The notes: generated by a model from the letters alone, not told the origin. A stretch of DNA of 64,000 nt from Methylibium sp035762065 (GCF_035762065.1 NZ_DASTPW010000015.1:1-64000), one strand, 5' to 3'; positions 37,697-48,834 are shown, counted from the first letter of the stretch. Numbers and translations are program-made.

Positions 37697-39196
37697 ATGC
37701 CCGCGCGCCCTGCTCCCGCCGATGCGCCGTTGACGATCACGCTGGCGGGCGAGACGGACTTCGAAGGCTTCCGCGGCGCGGCGCGCCGGCTGATCGCGCG
37801 CGGCGTCGCGCCCGATGCGGTCGCCTGGGCCGTCGCCGAACGCGACGAGCCCGGCCTGTTCGGCGCCGAAGCCGGCGCGAACGAGGCGGCCTCGAACGAC
37901 GAGACGCCGGTGCCCAGCGCCTTGCGCGTCAGCCCGGCCTTCGTCGCGCTGTGCCGCGAAGTGGCCCTGCACCGCGACCCGGCCCGCTTCGCGCTGATGT
38001 ACCGGCTGCTGTGGCGCTGGCAGCGCGAGCCCGGCCTGCGCGACGACCCGCTCGACGCCGACATGGCCCGTGCGAACGCGATGGCCCAGGTGGTGCGCCG
38101 CGACCTGCACAAGATGAAGGCCTTCGTGCGCTTTCGCGAGGTGCAGCAGGAAGGCGGCGAGACGCTGCACGTGGCCTGGTTCGAGCCGGAGCACCACATC
38201 GTCGAGGCAGTCGCCGGCTTCTTCATGCGCCGCTTCACCGGCATGCGCTGGGCGATCCTGACGCCCGAGCGCTGTGTGCGCTGGAACGGCGAGGCGCTCG
38301 AGTTCACGCCCGGCGCGAAGAAGGAGGACGCGCCCGCGGCCGACGCCGGCGAAGCGCTGTGGCTCACCTACTACCGCGCGATCTTCAACCCCGCGCGGCT
38401 CAAGCTGCGCGCGATGGAGAAGGAGATGCCGCGCCGCTACTGGCCGAACTTGCCCGAGGCCGAGCTGATCGGCGGGCTCGCCGCGCACGCCTACGAGCGC
38501 AGCGCCGGCATGGTCGAGCAGCCCCCGACGACGCCGAAGCGGCGGCTCCCCGATGCATCGCCGAGGCGCCGCATCCCGATCGCGGCGCCGTTCGCCGCGT
38601 CCACGCTGGACCCCGACGATGCCGACGGGGCGCTCGAAGCCCAGCGGGACGCCGCCGCCGGCTGCCGCGAATGCCCGCTCGGCGCGCTGGCGACGCAAAC
38701 CGTCTGGGGCGAAGGCCCGGCCGGGTCGCGGCTGATGCTGGTCGGCGAGCAACCGGGCGACCAGGAAGACCTGCAGGGCCGCCCCTTCGTCGGCCCCGCC
38801 GGCCAGCTGCTGATGCGCGCGATGACCGAGCTCGGCTGGCCGCGCGACGCGGTCTACATCACCAACGCGGTCAAGCATTTCAAGTACGAGATGCGCGGGC
38901 GCCGCCGCATCCACAAGACGCCGGCGCAGAAGGAGGCCGACGCCTGCCTGCACTGGCTCGAAAGCGAGATCGCGCTGGTCCGGCCGAGCGCGATCGTCGC
39001 GCTCGGCGCCACCGCGGCGCGGCAGTTGATGGGCCGGCCGGTCGCGGTGACCCGCGAGCGCGGCCAGTGGCTCGTGCGCGGCGACGGCACGAAGGTGCTG
39101 ATCACGCTGCATCCGTCGGCGCTGCTGCGGATGGAGCCGGATCAGAAAGAGGCGGCCTACGAGGCCTGGCTGAACGACCTGCGGCGTGCGGAATAG
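37697..39196 (+). CDS. UdgX-type uracil-DNA glycosylase fused to an N-terminal DUF4130 domain
   Basis: A 499-residue fusion. Residues about 60-290 are the DUF4130 domain (probable DNA metabolism protein linked to radical SAM), with GMRWAILTPERCVRW and AIFNPARLK. Residues about 320-499 are a family 4-like UDG: GEQPGDQEDLQGRPFVGPAG from residue 350, four candidate Fe-S cysteines (two in CRECPLG and one in ACLHW are visible) and the UdgX loop RRRIHKTP with His406. In characterised UdgX this histidine forms a covalent bond with the uracil site. The ATG follows the radical SAM stop by 4 bases. Together they form a likely SOS-induced repair operon. Confidence 0.9.
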   Translation: MPARPAPADAPLTITLAGETDFEGFRGAARRLIARGVAPDAVAWAVAERDEPGLFGAEAGANEAASNDETPVPSALRVSPAFVALCREVALHRDPARFALMYRLLWRWQREPGLRDDPLDADMARANAMAQVVRRDLHKMKAFVRFREVQQEGGETLHVAWFEPEHHIVEAVAGFFMRRFTGMRWAILTPERCVRWNGEALEFTPGAKKEDAPAADAGEALWLTYYRAIFNPARLKLRAMEKEMPRRYWPNLPEAELIGGLAAHAYERSAGMVEQPPTTPKRRLPDASPRRRIPIAAPFAASTLDPDDADGALEAQRDAAAGCRECPLGALATQTVWGEGPAGSRLMLVGEQPGDQEDLQGRPFVGPAGQLLMRAMTELGWPRDAVYITNAVKHFKYEMRGRRRIHKTPAQKEADACLHWLESEIALVRPSAIVALGATAARQLMGRPVAVTRERGQWLVRGDGTKVLITLHPSALLRMEPDQKEAAYEAWLNDLRRAE

Positions 39197-39197
39197 G

Positions 39198-39280
39198 CCC
39201 ACTCCCGTTGCGGCTTCGTCGCTCCCCCTCCAGGGGCGACGCTGGCGGATCGGCCAAGCCGGATCCGCGGCGTCTGCTCG
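39198..39280 (+). repeat. Dispersed multi-hairpin intergenic repeat, copy B
   Basis: It starts at the end of the UdgX gene with CCCGTTGCGGCTTCGTCGC, then CCCCTCCAGGGG and GCGGATCGGCC..GCCGGATCCGC. Compensating changes relative to copy C are consistent with conserved stems. It ends just before the ribosome site of the next gene. Confidence 0.85.
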
Positions 39281-39293
39281 TGGAGCCCATGTC

Positions 39294-40826
39294 TTGAGCC
39301 AAGCACTGGGCCGGCTGGCATTGCTGCTCGCCGTCGTCCTCGGCAGCGCCTGCACCGCGCTGCCGCCACGGCCGCCGCTCGCGCCGCAAACCGCCCTCCC
39401 CGCCGCAACCCAGGGTGCGCTCGCCGCGCGCTTCGAGCCGCTGGCGCGCGCGCATCCCGGCGTCTCCGGCTTCGTGCCGCTCGAAAGCGGCGCCGACGCC
39501 TTCGCCGCGCGGCTGTGGCTGGCCGATCGCGCCGCGGCCTCGCTCGACGTGCAGTGCTACATCTGGCGCGACGACCGCTCGGGCCGCTGGCTGCTCGCAC
39601 GCCTGGCCGCGGCGGCCGAGCGCGGCGTGCGCGTGCGCCTGCTGCTCGACGACAACCACGGCAGCCCGGCGCTCGACGAGGCGCTCGCGCAACTCGATGC
39701 GCATCCGGCTGCCGAGGTGCGGCTGTTCAACCCGTTCCGCTCGCGCGGCTTCGGCCGTCGCGTCGAGCTGATCGCCGACCTGCCGCGGCTGAACCGCCGC
39801 ATGCACAACAAGAGCTTCACCGCCGACGGCCGCGCCACCATCCTCGGCGGCCGCAATGTCGGCGACGAATACTTCGGCATCGCCGACCCGATGCAGTTCG
39901 CCGACCTCGACGTGCTCGGCATCGGGCCGATCGCCCCGCAGGTTGCGAAAGCCTTCGACGCCTACTGGAACAGCGAGTCGGCCTGGCCGCTGGCCGTACT
40001 GCGCGAGCCGGGCCGGCCGGCGCCCCCGAACGCCGGCCGGCTCGCCGAGGACGAGCGCTATGCGCGCGCGATCGTCGGGCGCCCGCAGGTCGAGCGCTGG
40101 CGCGCCGACGGGCCGCGCGACGACGACATCGCCTGGGCCCGCGCGACGCTGCTGGTCGATCCGCCCGACAAGGCGCTCGGCGAAGCCGGCGCGCACGAGC
40201 TGGTGATGCCAAAGCTCGAACGCGCGCTCGGCCGGGCCGAGCGCAGCATCGATCTGGTCTCGCCCTACTTCGTGCCGAGCGCCGACGCAATCGACGCCTA
40301 CCGCGCGCTGCACGAGCGCGGCGTGCGCCTGCGCGTGCTGACCAATTCGCTCGCGGCGACCGACGTCGCCGCGGTCCACGCCGGCTATGCCGACCGGCGC
40401 GTCGCGCTGCTCGAAGCCGGCGTCGAGCTCTACGAGCTGAAGCCGACGCCGGGCAGCTCGCGCTCGGGCCGGCTGCTGCGCGCCGGCTCGTCGCGCGAGG
40501 CGAGCCTGCACGCGAAGACCTTCGCGGTGGATGGCGAGCGCATCTACATCGGCTCGCTCAACTTCGATCCGCGCTCGGCCTGGCTCAACACCGAGATCGG
40601 CGTGCTGCTCGAGCACGCCGGGCTCGCGAGGCGCATCGGCCTGGCCTTCGACCAGGAGGTGCCGCGCGATGCCTGGCGGGTGAGCCTGCAGGACGGCCGG
40701 CTGCGCTGGAGCGAAGCGACGCCCGAAGGTCCGGCCGAAGCGCCGCAGGCCGAACCCGGCGCGAGCTGGCCGCTGCGCTGGTGGACCTGGATGCTGTCGT
40801 GGCTGCCCATCGACGGCTTGCTTTGA
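39294..40826 (+). CDS. clsC: Phospholipase D-family protein, cardiolipin synthase C-like lipoprotein
   Basis: A 510-residue protein with two HKD motifs, MHNKSFTADGRATILGGRNVGDEYF and LHAKTFAVDGERIYIGSLNFDPRS, as in ClsC (YmdC), which makes cardiolipin from phosphatidylethanolamine and phosphatidylglycerol. The N-terminus is a lipoprotein signal (LLLAVVLGSAC), so it is probably membrane-anchored. The best start is TTG at 39294: GGAG lies 8 bases upstream, and the only near ATG (39289) is out of frame and reads ATG-TCT-TGA, stopping over the TTG. The C-terminus ends in a Trp-rich amphipathic stretch. Confidence 0.85.
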   Translation: MSQALGRLALLLAVVLGSACTALPPRPPLAPQTALPAATQGALAARFEPLARAHPGVSGFVPLESGADAFAARLWLADRAAASLDVQCYIWRDDRSGRWLLARLAAAAERGVRVRLLLDDNHGSPALDEALAQLDAHPAAEVRLFNPFRSRGFGRRVELIADLPRLNRRMHNKSFTADGRATILGGRNVGDEYFGIADPMQFADLDVLGIGPIAPQVAKAFDAYWNSESAWPLAVLREPGRPAPPNAGRLAEDERYARAIVGRPQVERWRADGPRDDDIAWARATLLVDPPDKALGEAGAHELVMPKLERALGRAERSIDLVSPYFVPSADAIDAYRALHERGVRLRVLTNSLAATDVAAVHAGYADRRVALLEAGVELYELKPTPGSSRSGRLLRAGSSREASLHAKTFAVDGERIYIGSLNFDPRSAWLNTEIGVLLEHAGLARRIGLAFDQEVPRDAWRVSLQDGRLRWSEATPEGPAEAPQAEPGASWPLRWWTWMLSWLPIDGLL

Positions 40827-40827
40827 C

Positions 40828-40911
40828 CCACCCCCGTTGCGGCTTCGCCGCTCCCCCTCAAGGGGGCGCCGCTGGCGGACCGGCGAAGCCGGATCCGCGG
40901 CGGCCACTCGT
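40828..40911 (+). repeat. Dispersed multi-hairpin intergenic repeat, copy C (best conserved)
   Basis: Three hairpins in series: GCGGC-TTC-GCCGC, CCCCCT-CA-AGGGGG, and arms GCGGACCGGC / GCCGGATCCGC around GAA (40875-40898). It lies between the clsC stop and the dps stop, which are convergent, and might act as a terminator. Confidence 0.85.
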
Positions 40912-40921
40912 GCTTCCTGCG

Positions 40922-41434
40922 TTATTCCTCGAGCAGTGACCGAAGCATCCACGCCGACTGCTCGTGGATCGCCAGGCGCTGGGTCAGCAGGTCGGCGGTC
41001 GGCTCGTCGCCGGCCTTGTCGGCGACCGGGAAGACGCCGCGCGCGGTGCGCGCGACCGCCTCGTGGCCCTCGACCAGGATGCGCACCATCTCCATCGCCT
41101 TCGGCGGCTCGGCCGGCACGTCGGGGATCGAGCTGCGCTTGCCGAACTGGCCGTAGGAGCCTTCGGCCGGGAAGCCGAGCGCGCGGATGCGCTCGGCCAC
41201 CGGATCGACCGCGTTCCACAGCTCGGTGTACTGCTCCATGAACATCGCATGCAGCGTGTTGAACATCGGGCCGGTGACGTTCCAGTGGAAGTTGTGGGTG
41301 GTGAGGTAGAGCGTGTAGGTGTCGGCGAGCAGCGCGTTCAGCCCCTTCGCGATCGCGGCGCGGTCCTTCTCGGCGATGCCGATGTTGATCGCCGGGACGG
41401 CAGTGGACGGGGCGGCGGACTTGAGCTTGGCCAT
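40922..41434 (-). CDS. dps: Dps-family DNA-protection ferritin
   Basis: A 170-residue Dps protein. The ferroxidase ligands are visible in TTHNFHWNVTGP, FMEQYTELWNAVDPVAERIRALG, with the helical end MLRSLLEE. It forms a dodecamer that oxidises and stores iron with peroxide and protects DNA. A Lys/Ala-rich N-terminus (MAKLKSAAPSTAVP) may contact DNA. It lies downstream of katG and oxyR in the same direction, and OxyR control is likely. A strong terminator separates it from katG, so it has its own promoter. Confidence 0.93.
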   Translation of the reverse strand: MAKLKSAAPSTAVPAINIGIAEKDRAAIAKGLNALLADTYTLYLTTHNFHWNVTGPMFNTLHAMFMEQYTELWNAVDPVAERIRALGFPAEGSYGQFGKRSSIPDVPAEPPKAMEMVRILVEGHEAVARTARGVFPVADKAGDEPTADLLTQRLAIHEQSAWMLRSLLEE

Positions 41435-41446
41435 GGCAGGGCACCT

Positions 41447-41488
41447 CGAAAAGAAGAAGACCGCGGGACTCTAGCGAGGCCCGCGGTC
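41447..41488 (-). terminator. Rho-independent terminator after katG
   Basis: On the minus strand, GACCGCGGG and CCCGCGGTC form a perfect 9-bp stem (41459-41467 with 41480-41488), followed by TTCTTCTTTTC. This is the clearest intrinsic terminator in the window. A second 7-bp hairpin (41504-41523) lies closer to the katG stop. Confidence 0.75.
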
Positions 41489-41530
41489 GTCGAGCGGAGC
41501 TGACGGCGTGCCCGTGCACGCCGCCGGGGA

Positions 41531-43747
<2,217 letters not shown>

Positions 43748-43808
43748 GGGAGCCTCCTGAGCTGGCTTTGAAGATCGGACGGGCCAGTCTAGAAGTCGCC
43801 CCGGGGCC

Positions 43809-43844
43809 GATCAATGAAACCGCGGCAATGGCCTCGATAGAAAC
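43809..43844 (-). promoter_or_regulatory. Candidate OxyR-binding/promoter region of katG
   Basis: This AT-richer stretch between oxyR and katG contains GATCAATG, CAATGG and CGATAG at roughly helical spacing, a loose likeness to the ATAG-type OxyR tetrad. It is the most plausible operator in the 134-base gap but is not a strong match. Confidence 0.25.
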
Positions 43845-43881
43845 GCAGCAGCCTCGGGTTTCCCCGCGGCGCGTTCCCGGC

Positions 43882-44817
43882 TCAGGTGCTCAGCCGCTTC
43901 ACGCCGTCGAGCTTGCAGGCGTAGACGGCGTTGCGCAGCGCCGCGATCGCCTCGTAGCGCGTGAAGGTGCGCCGCCAGGCGAGCACCACGCGGCGCGTGG
44001 GCACCGGGTCGGCGAAGGGCACGTAGCGCACGTGCTGGTTCTGCGGCGCGAGCGGCTCGGCCGGCACGCTCAGCTGCGGCAGCACCGTCAGGCCCATGCC
44101 CGAGGCGACCATGTGCTTGATGGTCTCCAGCGAGCTGCCCTCGAAGCTCTTGCGGATGCCTTCCGCATGGCTCGAGAAGCGCGCGTACTCGGGGCAGACC
44201 TCGAGCACGTGGTCGCGAAAGCAGTGCCCGGTGCCGAGCAGCAGCATCGTCTCTTCCTTCAGCTCCTCGGACGAGATGCGCTCGCGCCGGGACAGCGGGT
44301 GCGTCGCCGGCGCGGCGACGACGAAGGGCTCGTCGTACAGCGGCGCCACCGCGAGGCCGGTGTCGGGAAAGGGCTCGGCCATGATCGCCGCGTCGAGGTC
44401 GCCGGTGCGCAGCATGTCCAGCAGCTTGGTGGTGAAGTGCTCCTGCAGCATCAGCGGCATCTGCGAAAACATCTCGATCGCGTGGCGCACCAGGTCGGGC
44501 AGCAGGTAGGGCCCGATCGTGTAGATGATCCCCAGGCGCAGCGGCCCCGAAAGCGGATCCTTGCCGCGCTTGGCGATCTCCTTGATCGACGCCGCCTGCT
44601 CGATCACCGCCTGCGCCTGGCGCACGATCTCCTCGCCGAGCGGCGTGACGCTGATCTCCGTGCTGCCGCGCTCGAACAGCTTCACGTCGAGCTCGTCCTC
44701 GAGCTTCTTCACCGCGACGCTGAGCGTCGGCTGCGAGACGAAGCAGGCTTCGGCGGCACGGCCGAAATGCTTCTCGCGGGCGACCGCGACGATGTAGCGA
44801 AGTTCGGTGAGCGTCAT
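43882..44817 (-). CDS. oxyR: Hydrogen peroxide-sensing LysR-type regulator
   Basis: A 311-residue LysR regulator. The N-terminal winged helix (residues 1-60, TELRYIVAVAREKHFGRAAEACFVSQPTLS) binds DNA. The redox cysteines are Cys199 (GTGHCFRD) and Cys208 (EVCPEY), at the same numbers as in E. coli OxyR, so peroxide sensing by disulphide formation is well supported. It lies directly upstream of katG in the same direction and upstream of dps, both classic targets. The start at 44817 fits the family length. Confidence 0.95.
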   Translation of the reverse strand: MTLTELRYIVAVAREKHFGRAAEACFVSQPTLSVAVKKLEDELDVKLFERGSTEISVTPLGEEIVRQAQAVIEQAASIKEIAKRGKDPLSGPLRLGIIYTIGPYLLPDLVRHAIEMFSQMPLMLQEHFTTKLLDMLRTGDLDAAIMAEPFPDTGLAVAPLYDEPFVVAAPATHPLSRRERISSEELKEETMLLLGTGHCFRDHVLEVCPEYARFSSHAEGIRKSFEGSSLETIKHMVASGMGLTVLPQLSVPAEPLAPQNQHVRYVPFADPVPTRRVVLAWRRTFTRYEAIAALRNAVYACKLDGVKRLST

Positions 44818-44863
44818 GACGATCGAGGATAGCCCAGCGTCTTGAGCACGATCACGCGCAAGC

Positions 44864-44950
44864 CCACCAGCGGCCGCCGCGACCGGCTCTGCCGGTCCGC
44901 CAGCGGCGCCCCCCTGAGGAGAGCGGCGAAGCCGCAACCGCGGTGGTCCC
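44864..44950 (-). repeat. Dispersed multi-hairpin intergenic repeat, copy D (reversed)
   Basis: Read on the minus strand it gives GGTTGCGGCTTCGCCGC, a CCTCAGGGGGG hairpin and arms CCGGC/GCCGG around AGA. It lies between the recG stop (44952) and the oxyR start, both minus strand. Confidence 0.85.
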
Positions 44951-44951
44951 T

Positions 44952-47039
44952 TCAGGCCTTGAGGTAATCGGCCTTGCCGCCGACCCAGCGATCGATCCAA
45001 GCGCGCGCTGCGTCCGGCCGCTCGGCCCACAGCGTCGGCGCGAGCGCGCGGGCCCGTTCGAGCAGCGCAGCGTCGGCCTCCAGATCGGCGAAGCGAAGCA
45101 GCGCCTCGCCGCTTTGCCGCGCACCCATGAACTCGCCGGGGCCACGGATCGCGAGGTCGCGGCGTGCGATCTCGAAGCCGTCGGTCGTCTCGGCCATCGC
45201 GCGCAGCCGCTCCTTGCCCGCCGCCGACAGCGGCGCGGCGTAGAGCAGCACGCACACGCTCGCGACCGTACCGCGGCCGACGCGCCCGCGCAGCTGGTGC
45301 AGCTGCGCGAGGCCGAAGCGCTCGGCATGCTCGACGACCATCAGGCTCGCGTTCGGCACGTCGACGCCGACTTCGATGACCGTCGTCGCGACCAGCACCG
45401 ACATCGCGCCGCCGGTGAAGAGCGACATCACCGCCGCCTTCTCCGCCGCCGGCATGCGGCCGTGCAGCAGCCCGACCATCGCGCTGGGCAGCGCGTCGGC
45501 GAGCTGCGCGTGCGTCGCGATGGCATCGCGCAGCTCGACGTGCTCCGACTCCTCGACCAGCGGACAGACCCAATACACCTGCCGCCCCTGCCCGACGGCC
45601 TCGCGGATGCGCTCGATCACCAGCGCGCGCTTCGCGTCGGCGAACAGCTTGGTCACCACCGGCGTGCGCCCGGGGGGCAGCGCGTCGATCGTGCTGACGT
45701 CGAGGTCGGCGAGGTAGCTCATCGCGAGCGTCCGCGGGATCGGCGTCGCGCTCATCATCAGCAGGTGCGGCTCCAGCGCCGAGGCCGCCCGCTTGCCGCG
45801 CAGCGCGAGCCGCTGCGCGACGCCGAAGCGATGCTGCTCGTCGATCACCGCGAGGCCCAGCCGCGCGAAGGCGACGCCCTCCTCGATCACCGCATGCGTG
45901 CCGACGACCAGCTGCGCCGCGCCGCTCGCGGCCTGCTCGAGCATCGCCTGCCGCGCCCGGCCCTTGCGGCTGCCGGCGAGCCACGCGATGCCGATGCCCA
46001 GCGGCTCGAGCCAGCCGACCAGCTTGCGGAAATGCTGCTCGGCGAGGATCTCGGTCGGCGCCATCAGCGCGCACTGCCAGCCGGCGTCGATCGCGCGGCA
46101 GGCGGCGAGCGCGGCGACCACCGTCTTGCCCGAGCCGACGTCGCCCTGCAGCAGACGGTGCATCGGCTGCGGCTTGGCCAGGTCAGCGGCGATCTCGGCT
46201 TCGACGCGCCGCTGCGCCTGCGTCAGCGTGAACGGCAGCGCGGCGAGCAGGCCGCGGTGCAGCGGGCCCGGCGTGGCGGCGAACCGCGGCGCGCCGAGCT
46301 GCGCGCGCGCCCGGCGCGCCTCCAGCTGCGACAGCTGCTGCGCGAGCAGCTCGTCGAACTTGAGCCGCTGCCAGGCCGGGTGCCTGCGGTCGTCGAGCGC
46401 GCGCGCATCGAAGCCGGCCGGCGGCTCGTGCAGCAGCCGCAGCGCATCGACGAGCGTCGGCAGGCCGGGCGGCAGCGCCTCGGGCGGCAGCAGCTCGGCC
46501 AGCGCGCCGCGTTCGATCGCGCGCGCCAGCGCGGCCGCGACGGCCTTGCGCAGGTAGGGCTGGGGCAGCGCCGCGGTGGCCGGATAGACCGGCGTCCATG
46601 CCGCGGCCAGCGGCGCGCCTTCGTCGACCACGCGGAACGCCGGATGCACCATCTCGCGCCCGAGAAAGCCGCCGCGCACTTCGCCGCGCGCGCGCACCCG
46701 CGCGCCGGGCGCAAGCGACTTCGCATGCGACGGATAGAAGTGCAGGAAGCGCAGCACCAGCTCGCCGCTGCCGTCGTCCAGGTGCGCGACGAACTGCCGG
46801 CGCGCGCGCTGCTCGATGCGGCTCGCCCGCACCACGCCTTCGACCTGCGCCGACTCGCCTTCGCGCAACGCGCCGATCGCCACGATGCGCGTCTCGTCCT
46901 CGTAGCGCAGCGGGAGGTGCAGCGCAAGGTCGAGGTCGCGCAGCAGGCCGAGCTTGTGGAGTGCGCGTTGCGGGCCGGAAAGCTTCGCGGCCGGCTTCGC
47001 GTCGGGCGTGCCCGCGGCCGGGCGGATCGCGCTCGTCAT
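44952..47039 (-). CDS. recG: ATP-dependent DNA helicase RecG
   Basis: A 695-residue superfamily 2 helicase that reverses stalled forks and processes branched DNA. The N-terminal wedge OB domain occupies about residues 50-160. Helicase motifs are visible: motif I LLQGDVGSGKTVVAAL, motif II VIDEQHRFGV, motif III MSATPIPRTLA, motif V VLVATTVIEVGVDVPNAS and motif VI QLRGRVGRG. The family C-terminal end is present. Its start is only 18 bases from the divergent queA start, so the two share a very short promoter region. Confidence 0.95.
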   Translation of the reverse strand: MTSAIRPAAGTPDAKPAAKLSGPQRALHKLGLLRDLDLALHLPLRYEDETRIVAIGALREGESAQVEGVVRASRIEQRARRQFVAHLDDGSGELVLRFLHFYPSHAKSLAPGARVRARGEVRGGFLGREMVHPAFRVVDEGAPLAAAWTPVYPATAALPQPYLRKAVAAALARAIERGALAELLPPEALPPGLPTLVDALRLLHEPPAGFDARALDDRRHPAWQRLKFDELLAQQLSQLEARRARAQLGAPRFAATPGPLHRGLLAALPFTLTQAQRRVEAEIAADLAKPQPMHRLLQGDVGSGKTVVAALAACRAIDAGWQCALMAPTEILAEQHFRKLVGWLEPLGIGIAWLAGSRKGRARQAMLEQAASGAAQLVVGTHAVIEEGVAFARLGLAVIDEQHRFGVAQRLALRGKRAASALEPHLLMMSATPIPRTLAMSYLADLDVSTIDALPPGRTPVVTKLFADAKRALVIERIREAVGQGRQVYWVCPLVEESEHVELRDAIATHAQLADALPSAMVGLLHGRMPAAEKAAVMSLFTGGAMSVLVATTVIEVGVDVPNASLMVVEHAERFGLAQLHQLRGRVGRGTVASVCVLLYAAPLSAAGKERLRAMAETTDGFEIARRDLAIRGPGEFMGARQSGEALLRFADLEADAALLERARALAPTLWAERPDAARAWIDRWVGGKADYLKA

Positions 47040-47057
47040 GCGACGATTCTGGCCTTC

Positions 47058-48143
47058 ATGCCTGCGCCTTCCTGCCTGCCTTCGCTGCACGTCGACGACT
47101 TCGACTTCGCGCTGCCCGCCGAGCTGATCGCCCAGCACCCGCTCGCCGAGCGCAGCGACTCGCGGCTGCTCGACGGGTGCGGCGACGCGCCGGTCGATCG
47201 CCGCTTCACCGAGCTGCCCGCCCTGCTCGACGCCCGCGACCTGCTGGTCTTCAACGACACGCAGGTGATCAAGGCGCGGCTCTACGGCCGCAAGGCGAGC
47301 GGCGGCGCGGTCGAGCTGCTGGTCGAGCGGGTGATCGCGAGCGCGGGCGAGGCTCGGCACGAGGTCTGGGCGCACCTGCGCGCGAGCAAGTCGCCGAAGG
47401 CCGGCGCGGTGCTGCGGCTCGCCGAGAGCTTCGACGCCGAAGTGCTGGGCCGCGCCGGGCCGGACGATGCGCTGTTCCGACTGCGCTTTCCCGACGATCC
47501 CTTCGTGCTGCTCGCCCGCCACGGGCACGTGCCGCTGCCGCCGTACATCACGCACGACGCCGACGCGAGCGACGAGCGCCGCTACCAGACGGTCTTCGCG
47601 AAGCACCCCGGCGCGGTCGCGGCGCCGACCGCGGCACTGCACTTCGACGCGGCGCTGCTCGGCGCGCTCGATGCGCGCGGCATCGCGCGCGCGAGCGTCA
47701 CGCTGCACGTCGGCGCCGGCACCTTCCAGCCGGTGCGCGTCGCCTCGCTCGCCGACCACCGGATGCACAGCGAATGGTTCGAGGTGCCGGCGGCCACGGT
47801 CGCGGCGATCGAGGCCGCGCGCGCGCGCGGCGGCCGCGTCGTCGCGATCGGCACCACCACGCTGCGCGCGCTGGAATCAGCTGCGCTTGGCGGCGGCTTG
47901 CGAGCCGGCGCGCGCGAGACCGACCTCTTCGTCACGCCGGGCTTCGAGTTCCGCGTGGTCGACGCGCTGCTCACCAACTTCCACCTGCCGAAGAGCACGC
48001 TGCTGATGCTCGTCAGCGCCTTCGCGGGCTTCGAGCGCATCCGCTCGCTCTACGCGCATGCGATTTCGCAGCGCTACCGCTTCTTCAGCTACGGCGACGC
48101 GATGCTGCTCGCGAGGGCGGTCACTTCTTCTGCAGCGTCATGA
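47058..48143 (+). CDS. queA: S-adenosylmethionine:tRNA ribosyltransferase-isomerase
   Basis: A 361-residue enzyme that makes epoxyqueuosine in tRNA from preQ1 inserted by Tgt. Family marks are FDFALPAELIAQHPLAERSDSRLL, VFNDTQVIKARLYGRK, PPYI at the substrate site and VTLHVGAGTFQPV, with the end NFHLPKSTLLMLVSAFAG. The C-terminal tail runs past the usual end and overlaps the convergent channel gene by 23 bases (48121-48143). In many relatives queA is followed directly by tgt; here about 6 kb of other genes lie between. Confidence 0.95.
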   Translation: MPAPSCLPSLHVDDFDFALPAELIAQHPLAERSDSRLLDGCGDAPVDRRFTELPALLDARDLLVFNDTQVIKARLYGRKASGGAVELLVERVIASAGEARHEVWAHLRASKSPKAGAVLRLAESFDAEVLGRAGPDDALFRLRFPDDPFVLLARHGHVPLPPYITHDADASDERRYQTVFAKHPGAVAAPTAALHFDAALLGALDARGIARASVTLHVGAGTFQPVRVASLADHRMHSEWFEVPAATVAAIEAARARGGRVVAIGTTTLRALESAALGGGLRAGARETDLFVTPGFEFRVVDALLTNFHLPKSTLLMLVSAFAGFERIRSLYAHAISQRYRFFSYGDAMLLARAVTSSAAS

Positions 48144-48834
48144 CCGACACCAGCCAGCCCAGCAGCGCCACCGGGTAGAGCACGCCGATCAGCGCCTCCA
48201 GCATCGCCAGCGCGCGCGCGACCGGATGCAGCGGCGTGATGTCGCCGTAGCCGAGCGAGGTGAGCGTGACGAACGAGTAGTAGCCGAGCTTGGTGACGAT
48301 CGTGCTGTAGTCGGCCGGCTGACCGAGCAGCAGGTAGGCGTGCTCGGTGTTCATCGCGACCAGCCGGTGCAGCTGCGCGAACATGAGCCCGATCAGCAGG
48401 AAGGCCGCGACCGCGCCGAGCACGCGGTGCACGTTGATGCGCCCTGGCGCCAGCGTGTAGGCCAGCGTGAGCCATCCCAGCACGCCGAGATTGATCGCGG
48501 CGAAGCTTGCATCGGCCTGCCGCACGTCGGCATCGGGCAGCCACACGTTGGCCAGGCGCAGGCCCGCGGTGACGGCCGCGGTGCCGATGAACAGCCGCCC
48601 GGGCAGCGTCTCGTCGGCGAGGATCCACACGCCCACCGACAGCCCGGCGACGAAGACGATGTCGGCGACATGGCGGCCGACCCAGCCGATCTCCACCAGC
48701 GGCGGCATCAGCACGATCTCGGCGAGCAGCAACAGCGTCAGCACGGTGAGGCTGCGGTCGGTGACCTGCTGCTGCGTGATGCGCCGCCAGACGGCGGCGG
48801 GCGTGGCGGCGAGCGGGTTCAGCGGTGGCGGCAC
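48121..48834 (-). CDS. Two-pore-helix-type potassium channel protein
   Basis: A 237-residue membrane protein with about six hydrophobic segments and a C-terminal ion-channel domain. The pore sequence FVTLTSLGYGDITPLHPVARAL carries the TxxSxGYGD selectivity filter of K+ channels. The start is taken at GTG 48834, because upstream codons translate Arg-rich intergenic DNA; this start is uncertain. There is no RCK or cyclic-nucleotide domain, so gating signals are unknown. The 3' end overlaps queA on the other strand. Confidence 0.82.
   Translation of the reverse strand: MPPPLNPLAATPAAVWRRITQQQVTDRSLTVLTLLLLAEIVLMPPLVEIGWVGRHVADIVFVAGLSVGVWILADETLPGRLFIGTAAVTAGLRLANVWLPDADVRQADASFAAINLGVLGWLTLAYTLAPGRINVHRVLGAVAAFLLIGLMFAQLHRLVAMNTEHAYLLLGQPADYSTIVTKLGYYSFVTLTSLGYGDITPLHPVARALAMLEALIGVLYPVALLGWLVSVMTLQKK

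Noticed and set aside
44864..44950. Short ORFs read through the dispersed repeats
   Set aside because: The repeats are open in several frames simply because of GC content; their conserved feature is base pairing, not a peptide.
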